Virus record (IMG/VR): IMGVR_UViG_3300009496_000073
Span: 1 to 24,215 of that record
DNA: 24,215 bases
Direction: 5' to 3' (one strand)
From: a virus
Below, one piece after another: positions 15,717 to 21,407 of the stretch (the first letter of the stretch is position 1; each line of letters begins with the position of its first letter). The notes under the pieces were generated by a model. That model had not been told where the DNA came from and did no database searches. It saw only the letters and a program-made list of their open reading frames with translations. The position numbers and the translations under genes were made by a program.

Positions 15717-16081
15717 AAAAAACTACTCATCAAGTGATTTGTCGTCATCTCTAACTCAGGTGCTATAAAGAGGTGGTGAGCCTTATCCCCTCATACACTA
15801 CTGTCACGAATCTCACGGAAACCAATATAACCTGGTAGAGTTCAGTTATATTGATTCTCAGGTTGCTTATTCTCAGAGCCTGAATCATTTAATACTGTTT
15901 GTCGTTTGTCTGTATTTCATTTAACGCCATACATTCCAGAATCTCGCACCGGGTGTTGCCATTGCCGGATTGTCAGGGAAATCGATATTAATAGCCTCGA
16001 TGGGGTGGTGTATGGACCTATGTGTGCCTTGTGTGCCTTGCTGTGACTTTACGTCTGTGAATTGCCTTAATCAGTATATAG

Positions 16082-16510
16082 TTATATCTTCTTGAAGTGT
16101 TCTTTAAGAATTTTTGAACCACCTACTCTAACATTGATGATTCCATTATAATAATCGTCTGTTAGTAACACTTTTCTTTCGAATTGCTCTCTTGCTTCTA
16201 TATAACTTGCTATGCCTCTAGTAGGACAAAAATGTAAAATTTCTCTTGTAAAGTTGTCTTCGCCAAGTTCTTCTACATCTGCTTGTAAGTGGTCAGAACT
16301 GCCCCAATAAGTTTTCCAGTCGCTCTCTTTGTATCCACGACGTTTGTTCTTTTTGCCTTTTAAGGGAGGCTTGGTTGTTTTGAATTTTGCTAATTTCTTA
16401 CCGACATACTTCATGCCGTTAGTTTTATTTGTGATTAGATACACAAATGCTTCGCAGTCTTCCGGTAATGTGTCTACTGTTTTATTATTAAATTTCCATG
16501 GACTAGGCAT
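16082..16510 (-). CDS. Small GIY-YIG-type endonuclease
   Basis: A 142-residue protein with the GIY-YIG core. VYLI (Tyr24) is followed 11 residues later by KYVGK (Tyr35-Val-Gly37). KRRGY...YWGSS (57-72) can supply the catalytic Arg, a Glu lies in YIEAREQFER (Glu105/Glu108), and an Asn in YYNGIINV (Asn122). There is no separate DNA-binding module, so it is shorter than T4 Seg homing endonucleases. The ATG overlaps the gp46 stop by 8 bases, making it the last gene of the gp55-gp47-gp46 operon. It could be a homing endonuclease, or a recombination/DNA-degradation nuclease working with gp46/47. The close coupling to gp46 suggests stable integration into that operon. Confidence 0.8.
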   Translation of the reverse strand: MPSPWKFNNKTVDTLPEDCEAFVYLITNKTNGMKYVGKKLAKFKTTKPPLKGKKNKRRGYKESDWKTYWGSSDHLQADVEELGEDNFTREILHFCPTRGIASYIEAREQFERKVLLTDDYYNGIINVRVGGSKILKEHFKKI

Positions 16511-18272
16511 CTATATACTCTGTGTCGGTGTTATACAATGTAAAGCCGCCTTCTTTAACGACTGTCAATACATTATTTACACGACCGATCAGTTCTTCTT
16601 TGTGAGAAATGAGCATAATATTTTTACCTTGTTCTCTGTGCATTTTTTTAAGAACGCCTAATGCATTCTCTACACCCATTGAATCCATACCAGAATCAAT
16701 AAGTTCATCGATACACATCAAGTTCATAGGTCTATTTAGACTTTCATACATGTCTCGAAACGCCCATGAAAGTCCTAAGATAAGTCTATTACGTTCTCCT
16801 CTACTTAGATTATCAAAGTCTAAGTCTCTACCATACTCTGTTATTTCTACGCCTAAGTCATTTGCAAATTTAACATCATGTGGTAAGCCTAACTTTTCTA
16901 AATAGTATGCTAACCTATGATTTAGATATGCGATATTTTGATCAATAATTTTTCTTCTAATAAAACTGTCTTTACTTGTTAATAGTTTATATAAAAACTC
17001 TTGATGATCTTGCAAGTAAGTTAGTTCGTTCATAGTTTCAAAACTTATATCTTGAATTCCTGTTTCTCTCAATCCTTTTATTTGATCAGTGTAAGGATTT
17101 TCTTCTTCTGCTTTTTCTCCTAACTGCTCAGTCATTGTTTCTAAATTGTGTTTGTGTTGTAAAGCATCTTCTAATTTAGTATACTCTGTTGCTGGCATAT
17201 CTGGGATATCGCCCACTTTATCTATTTCACCGCTTGTGGTTAAAAGTTGCTCTTGCAGATCGTTGTAATATTCTTGTTCTGCTTCTATCTTGTGTTTTAA
17301 ATCTTTTGTGTATTCTTCGTGTGTATCTAAATGAGCAGTAGGTTGTTCACATGCTGGGCAAACACCTGCTTCAGCACTCTCTAGATTACTTTTTAATTCG
17401 GTCAGTTTTGTATTACTTCTTTTTATACTGCTTTGTAATCTTTTCTCATCTGCTTGTAGCAACGACATATCTGACTTTTTTCTATTTACGTCTTCAACAA
17501 TGCTATGGTTTTTAACTTCTTGATCAATATCAATAGTTTCTAATTTTATAATTGCATTGCCTAACTCTTGTAGTTTGATATTTTTATTTGCTTCCCAAGC
17601 CTTACTGCGACTTTCGATCTCTTTAATATTTTTTTCTATGTTTGCATTTGAATCTTTAACTGCATTTATTCTATACTCTTCTTCTTTTATAGCATCTCTA
17701 GTATCACGTTGTCTTGCTTTTAATACTTCTGCTTTTGAAGATAGTTCTGTAATACCTAACAACTGTTCAATCATATCTCGTTGATCGTTGTTCTTCATAG
17801 ATAAGAAAGGTTCTGTATATGTATTAAGTGCAATTAAATGCTTAAACATATTATGAGGGAAACCAATAATTTTTTCTATTTCTTTTTGTGTTTCTCTGCT
17901 ATCACCCTGTTGTTCTTGATCAAAAGCATCATTGCCATCTACAAACAGTCTTAATACATTAGGACGCCTACCTCTTTCTATTCGATACTTCTTACCTTCA
18001 ATTTCAAACTCGGCAGTAACAATCATGCCCTTGCCGTTAGTTTTATTAATTAAGTTATCACGTCTAATGTTTGTAAGTGCTTCGCCATACAATGCATAAC
18101 TGAGTGCATTAATGATTGTAGTTTTTCCTGTGCCATTCCTACTACCGTCTCCACCCATGTCTAAATTATGACCTAATACCAGTGTAAGTTGGCAGTTATC
18201 AAAATTTACTGCTTGTAAGTTATTACCTACACTCATAAAGTTCTTTGCTGATACGTTTTTAATTTTTAACAT
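16503..18272 (-). CDS. 46: Recombination endonuclease subunit (T4 gp46, Rad50/SbcC family)
   Basis: A 589-residue ATPase (T4 gp46: 560) that with gp47 processes DNA ends for recombination-dependent replication and repair. Walker A is NGTGKT at residues 46-51 and the zinc hook is CPAC at 305-308, flanked by long coiled coils (about 170-300 and 320-400). The ABC signature LSRGE starts at 489, Walker B is LMCIDE with Asp522/Glu523, and the H-loop is in LISHKEE near 555. All motifs are intact. Its ATG overlaps the gp47 stop (TAATG junction) and its stop overlaps the GIY-YIG gene start. Confidence 0.97.
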   Translation of the reverse strand: MLKIKNVSAKNFMSVGNNLQAVNFDNCQLTLVLGHNLDMGGDGSRNGTGKTTIINALSYALYGEALTNIRRDNLINKTNGKGMIVTAEFEIEGKKYRIERGRRPNVLRLFVDGNDAFDQEQQGDSRETQKEIEKIIGFPHNMFKHLIALNTYTEPFLSMKNNDQRDMIEQLLGITELSSKAEVLKARQRDTRDAIKEEEYRINAVKDSNANIEKNIKEIESRSKAWEANKNIKLQELGNAIIKLETIDIDQEVKNHSIVEDVNRKKSDMSLLQADEKRLQSSIKRSNTKLTELKSNLESAEAGVCPACEQPTAHLDTHEEYTKDLKHKIEAEQEYYNDLQEQLLTTSGEIDKVGDIPDMPATEYTKLEDALQHKHNLETMTEQLGEKAEEENPYTDQIKGLRETGIQDISFETMNELTYLQDHQEFLYKLLTSKDSFIRRKIIDQNIAYLNHRLAYYLEKLGLPHDVKFANDLGVEITEYGRDLDFDNLSRGERNRLILGLSWAFRDMYESLNRPMNLMCIDELIDSGMDSMGVENALGVLKKMHREQGKNIMLISHKEELIGRVNNVLTVVKEGGFTLYNTDTEYIDA

Positions 18273-19288
18273 TAATCTATTTCTATGCTGTGGTAAATGT
18301 CTATAAGTGTTTGTTTGTCAACGAGATTACTTTCTATAGTGTCTAATTGTGTAACAACAATTTGATCAACACTTTCAAATGTTATATCTCCGCCTTCGAA
18401 CTCTTCTTCTTCTTTTACAGGAATAAGTTGTAATTCTCTTACTCCATATTGTTCTGCAAATTTTTCTCTGACAAAGTTTGCTTCTTCGTAACTAATACTT
18501 ACATCAAGTATTACTCTTGCATAGGTGTATTCGTCTAATAAATTTTGATGATTATCTAGTAATTGTTTTAATGTAAACTTTCTATACTTAGGACCTTCTG
18601 TCCAGTTTACATATTGTGGCTCGCCTCCCCATTCTAAAAACATTGCACCACGTTCGTCATCGCCAACGTCTGCATAGTTATGTGGAAATGCATTACCTAG
18701 ATAATGTATGTTGTTTTTGTATTGACGTTTATGAAAGTGCCCACTAAACACATACTCTGGCCCACTTAACATATCTGCTTTTATACCGTCATGGTCAGGC
18801 ATCTCTACCATTGCATTCATTTTAAAGTATGGAAGTTCAAAGTGACCAAACATATATTTACATTGCATTTTTGCAACTTGTTTATATTCGTCACCTACTA
18901 GCCAAGGTATAATAGCAACATCATCTTGTAAGAAATGCTCATCTACCATAACAAAGTTAGATAGGTCACGAGCATATTCGATACTGTTCATTTCACGTTT
19001 GTCACGATAATATAAATCATGGTTACCTGTGATAAAGTAAACTTTTTCAAATGCTTCGTTGAGTAATTTCAAGTCTTTAATAGTTGCATTCATAGTTGCA
19101 ACATTAACACTTGCTCTGTGATGATGCCAATCACCTAAAAAGATACAGGTTTCTGCGTTTCTGGCTTTTGCTTCTGCAATAAACCATTCGATATACCTGT
19201 GGCAGTCATTTAAATGTAAACGGCTGTTTTGCTTTAATCCGTAATGTATATCCGTAAAGCAAGCCGCTGTCTTAAACAGTTGGGCCAT
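18272..19288 (-). CDS. 47: Recombination endonuclease subunit (T4 gp47, Mre11/SbcD family)
   Basis: A 338-residue metallophosphoesterase nuclease, matching T4 gp47 in length (339). Metal-binding motifs in order: Asp13/His15 (DIHYG), Asp53 (LGDWHHH), Asn89-His90-Asp91 (GNHD), His149 (FGHFE) and His184/His186 (GHFHKRQ). The C-terminal ~70 residues form the capping/partner-binding part. It acts with gp46 on double-strand ends. It lies 4 bp after gp55 and overlaps gp46, so all three should be translated from one message. Confidence 0.97.
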   Translation of the reverse strand: MAQLFKTAACFTDIHYGLKQNSRLHLNDCHRYIEWFIAEAKARNAETCIFLGDWHHHRASVNVATMNATIKDLKLLNEAFEKVYFITGNHDLYYRDKREMNSIEYARDLSNFVMVDEHFLQDDVAIIPWLVGDEYKQVAKMQCKYMFGHFELPYFKMNAMVEMPDHDGIKADMLSGPEYVFSGHFHKRQYKNNIHYLGNAFPHNYADVGDDERGAMFLEWGGEPQYVNWTEGPKYRKFTLKQLLDNHQNLLDEYTYARVILDVSISYEEANFVREKFAEQYGVRELQLIPVKEEEEFEGGDITFESVDQIVVTQLDTIESNLVDKQTLIDIYHSIEID

Positions 19289-19292
19289 AAAA

Positions 19293-20156
19293 TTATTCTG
19301 CTATTGGGTTGTTTGCCTCTGTTTCAGCCGCTTCTCGCATTTGACGAATTTGTTCTTCGTGTGCAATCTGTCTACCGTAACTTGGCAAATGTCCTTGTTC
19401 AATTAATATATCATCTCTGATAGTTTGGTTTCTTTTTTCTAAATTTAATACTCTTGTAAAACTATTATTCACAGCCGCAGTATAATATGCAAATGGGTTA
19501 TCTGATTTTGCTTCATTAAACTGTAATCCAATCTGTGATAGTTGCACTAATGCTTGACCTCTCATTTCGTCAACATAAGTGTAACCTCTCCAGTTTGCTC
19601 TGTGCGAATATCTTTCAACAAGTTTTAAATACATAGTTCCTAGTTCATTAGAAATCTGTCCATGATCTACACAAAAGTTGCCATTACTCATACTGCCTTG
19701 CCAATGACTTCTAGCAACTTCAGTTACTTCATCATTTACATAAGCATAATGCTTAAATGGTGGAAAGTTTACTTTTGCTTTAGTTTCTGATTCGTTTTTA
19801 GGATTTCTTTTTCTTCCTGGCTCGTCTGGAATATGTTCCATAGTCATTACTCTAAACACTATATCTTCTTTAGCAATGCTCTTAGGATCTACTGCAAACT
19901 CTTTTTGTTTTGGTTTGTTTTTATAATCCTTAGTGTCGTGCATCGCCATTGCCGCCTGATATGCCTCGGACTGCATCTTAGATGCCCTGTTCTCTCTTGC
20001 TTGTTTTAAACTGTTTCTGTTAATTTTCTTAACATCTTCTAAAATAATGTCGTGTTGACTGTATTTCTCGTCTTTTACATAACAATATGATAGTTTACTA
20101 ATATGTATCTGCTTTAAGATGTCTTTGTTATTTAAATAATTCACTTTCTTAGCCAT
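19293..20156 (-). CDS. 55: Late-transcription sigma factor (T4 gp55 family)
   Basis: The ATG at 20156-20154 is chosen (287 residues) because it has GGAGA five bases upstream and lies downstream of a perfect -35/-10 promoter. A GTG at 20189 would lie against the -10 box. Homology to sigma region 2 is confined to residues ~172-250: YLKLVERYSHRANWRGYTYV, EMRGQALVQLSQIGLQF and SDNPFAYYTAAVNNSFTRVL. This compares with T4 gp55 segments around [20 protein letters not shown]. The N-terminal ~165 residues (Lys/Gln/Asn-rich) have no counterpart in the 185-residue T4 protein. The C-terminus is Glu/Ala-rich and ends NNPIAE; I see no hydrophobic clamp-binding tail like T4's. It directs RNA polymerase to late promoters, here presumably GATAAATA. 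Confidence 0.92.
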   Translation of the reverse strand: MAKKVNYLNNKDILKQIHISKLSYCYVKDEKYSQHDIILEDVKKINRNSLKQARENRASKMQSEAYQAAMAMHDTKDYKNKPKQKEFAVDPKSIAKEDIVFRVMTMEHIPDEPGRKRNPKNESETKAKVNFPPFKHYAYVNDEVTEVARSHWQGSMSNGNFCVDHGQISNELGTMYLKLVERYSHRANWRGYTYVDEMRGQALVQLSQIGLQFNEAKSDNPFAYYTAAVNNSFTRVLNLEKRNQTIRDDILIEQGHLPSYGRQIAHEEQIRQMREAAETEANNPIAE

Positions 20157-20180
20157 ATAATCTCCAATGATATTAACAAC

Positions 20181-20208
20181 ATTATACACAGAATTATATA
20201 TATGTCAA
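20181..20208 (-). promoter_or_regulatory. Perfect sigma-70-type promoter for the gp55-gp47-gp46 operon
   Basis: On the minus strand TTGACA (20208-20203), a 16-bp spacer and TATAAT (20186-20181) match the bacterial housekeeping consensus at all 12 positions. The expected start is near 20174, leaving a short leader with GGAGA before the gp55 ATG at 20156. It would allow transcription by unmodified host polymerase before late sigma is made. Confidence 0.85.
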
Positions 20209-20212
20209 GTAA

Positions 20213-20220
20213 TATTTATC
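20213..20220 (-). promoter_or_regulatory. Late promoter GATAAATA upstream of gp55
   Basis: The minus strand reads CTGGATAAATATTACTTGACA, placing the late octamer 4 bp upstream of the -35 box of the host-type promoter. It would let gp55 activate its own operon late in infection. Confidence 0.6.
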
Positions 20221-20255
20221 CAGAATCTTTTATTATAACATGTTTTAATGAATAC

Positions 20256-20263
20256 GATAAATA
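20256..20263 (+). promoter_or_regulatory. Late promoter GATAAATA for the baseplate operon
   Basis: The plus strand reads ATACGATAAATAGTATTATA, the fullest form of the shared extended motif (CGATAAATAGTA), 18 bp upstream of the gp48-like ATG. With standard spacing the leader is only about 12 bases and contains AGGAG. Confidence 0.75.
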
Positions 20264-20281
20264 GTATTATAGGAGAAAATT

Positions 20282-21106
20282 ATGCCAGGCAAGATATCCG
20301 GACCATTAACATCCGCGGCTCAATCAAGTAAAGGATCAAAAGTTCTTAGACAGGAACAAACAACGAGCAACAATGCTCAAAATATGTTTGACGGTGTTGC
20401 TTCACAACGAGGAACAGGCGGAGAAGTAGATTGGCGAGCAAGGTTGAGACCCAAGTTTGGCGGTAGAGATTTGTTTTGGCAGGGTGCTTTAGAAATAGAA
20501 AGCACGAATGAGAACCGTAAAGGCGACATGGCAAATATTGATTACTTGCTTAGACCGTTATACCAAACAGGTGGCCTTGTATGGCAATACACTCCAAACA
20601 TATTTTATGGCGCCGCAGTAAACTATGCGTCACAAGAATTCCAAGGAAGTAACTATCCATTAAATGTTTATATTAATTCTCAGCCACCAGAGTATCCAAT
20701 CATTAGTCAATTTACTGCAAACACTATTGATGAAGCAAGATATTTACTAGGTGTAATGCATTTTGTTAAAGTAGCAACAAAAAGTTATTTTGGTGATGCC
20801 GCAGTTACTGACGGATTGTATGGAACACCTCCTCCAGTATTATTATTTGAATATATGGGCGAACATGGGTTTAATAAAGTTCCGGTTATAATTACTCAGT
20901 ATTCTATTAACTTACAATCAGATGTAGATTACATTCCTGTTGTTACATCAGTAAGTGGATCAGGAAAAGAAGAAGTTACTTATGTTCCAACAAAATCTGA
21001 GATATCAATAACAATCAAACCACAATACGCACCACACAAACTCAGAAAGAGGTTTGATTTACGAGAGTTTACTACAGGTAAAAATTATAGGCATGGATTT
21101 GTATAA
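20282..21106 (+). CDS. 48: Baseplate tail-tube initiator/cap protein (gp48/gp54-like)
   Basis: A 274-residue protein. The N-terminal ~45 residues are polar and disordered (Ser/Gln/Gly). The main part contains DWRARLRPKFGGRDLFWQGA (about 50-69), GGLVWQYTPNIFYGAAVNYA (about 97-116) and a beta-rich core ending PTKSEISITIKPQYAPHKLR (about 240-259). This tube-like fold with a late FTLEITM-type strand matches T4 gp48 and gp54, which are related to each other and sit between hub and tail tube. In marine T4-like phages the gene before gp53 is usually annotated gp48, so that is preferred; gp54 is the alternative. It has AGGAG before the ATG, and its stop overlaps the gp53 start (TAATG). Confidence 0.8.
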   Translation: MPGKISGPLTSAAQSSKGSKVLRQEQTTSNNAQNMFDGVASQRGTGGEVDWRARLRPKFGGRDLFWQGALEIESTNENRKGDMANIDYLLRPLYQTGGLVWQYTPNIFYGAAVNYASQEFQGSNYPLNVYINSQPPEYPIISQFTANTIDEARYLLGVMHFVKVATKSYFGDAAVTDGLYGTPPPVLLFEYMGEHGFNKVPVIITQYSINLQSDVDYIPVVTSVSGSGKEEVTYVPTKSEISITIKPQYAPHKLRKRFDLREFTTGKNYRHGFV

Positions 21107-21405
21107 TGGCTGATTTTCATAGAAGAGATAGTTTTTTAAGAAACACTGAAACGTTTGAAGGATTCCTTGACGTAAATACTTTACCTAAAATACCAAAGTC
21201 TGTAGATGACGAAATTTATGTTGTCCAGGCAAGGTATAATGAACGACCAGACTTATTGGCTTTTGACCGTTATGGTTCTAGTAGATTGTGGTGGGTGTTT
21301 GCTTTGAGAAATCCGGATCTAATTGAAGATCCAATTAAAGATTTTAAAAGCGGAATGCAAATCAGAATACCTCAAAAAGGTGTGCTAGATACTATACTAG
21401 GTTAA
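21106..21405 (+). CDS. 53: Baseplate wedge subunit (T4 gp53-like)
   Basis: A 99-residue protein with the diagnostic gp53 segment YNERPDLLAFDRYGSSRLWW (residues 44-63), followed by FALRNPDLIEDPIKDFKSGM and a C-terminal beta-strand QIRIPQKG. This LysM-like arrangement binds neighbouring baseplate proteins and helps link the wedges. It is half the length of T4 gp53 (196) and consists almost only of the conserved core, as in other marine relatives. The ATG overlaps the upstream stop and the next gene begins 2 bp after its own stop, so translation is coupled. Confidence 0.93.
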   Translation: MADFHRRDSFLRNTETFEGFLDVNTLPKIPKSVDDEIYVVQARYNERPDLLAFDRYGSSRLWWVFALRNPDLIEDPIKDFKSGMQIRIPQKGVLDTILG

Positions 21406-21407
21406 AC

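Larger units (their letters stand above)
15579..16081. other. 503-bp gene-free region between convergent operons; candidate structured RNA
   Basis: No convincing coding sequence is seen on either strand. Blocks from about 15740 to 16060 are about 45-47% GC (three 60-base lines counted by hand), against about 32% in an adjacent coding line. Inverted repeats: TTCACCCG/CGGGTGAA (15697-15716), CAATATAAC/GTTATATTG (15823-15853), TGATTC-TC-AGG/CCT-GAATCA (15852-15887) and short CACC/GGTG (near 15947). A tandem GTGTGCCTT doublet lies at 16022-16039. The left part (15615-15680) is pyrimidine-rich with two TTTCTTTTGTTT copies. No tRNA cloverleaf was recognised. A late-like TATAAAGA (15764-15771, plus) could start an RNA covering the GC-rich part. 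Confidence 0.6.

Noticed and set aside
15763-15888. 41-codon minus-strand ORF in the non-coding block (MIQALRISNLRINITELYQV...)
   Set aside because: No Shine-Dalgarno, codon use (CTG, AGG, GTG) unlike the neighbouring genes, and it overlaps inverted repeats. The GC-rich composition is better explained by a structured RNA, though a small peptide is not excluded.
15579-16081. tRNA or tmRNA gene in the gap
   Set aside because: I looked on both strands for a T-arm (GTTCRANNC with 5-bp stem) followed by a 7-bp acceptor match and found none. A GGTAGAG-like stretch at 15833 has no supporting cloverleaf.
15579-16081. Group I intron linked to the GIY-YIG gene
   Set aside because: No recognisable P/Q/R/S core sequences and no interrupted coding exon on either side; the nuclease lies outside the gap and inside an operon.
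20157-20189. GTG at 20189 as start of gp55 (11 extra residues)
   Set aside because: The GTG directly abuts the -10 box of the strong promoter and would lie upstream of its transcription start; the ATG at 20156 has a proper GGAGA.
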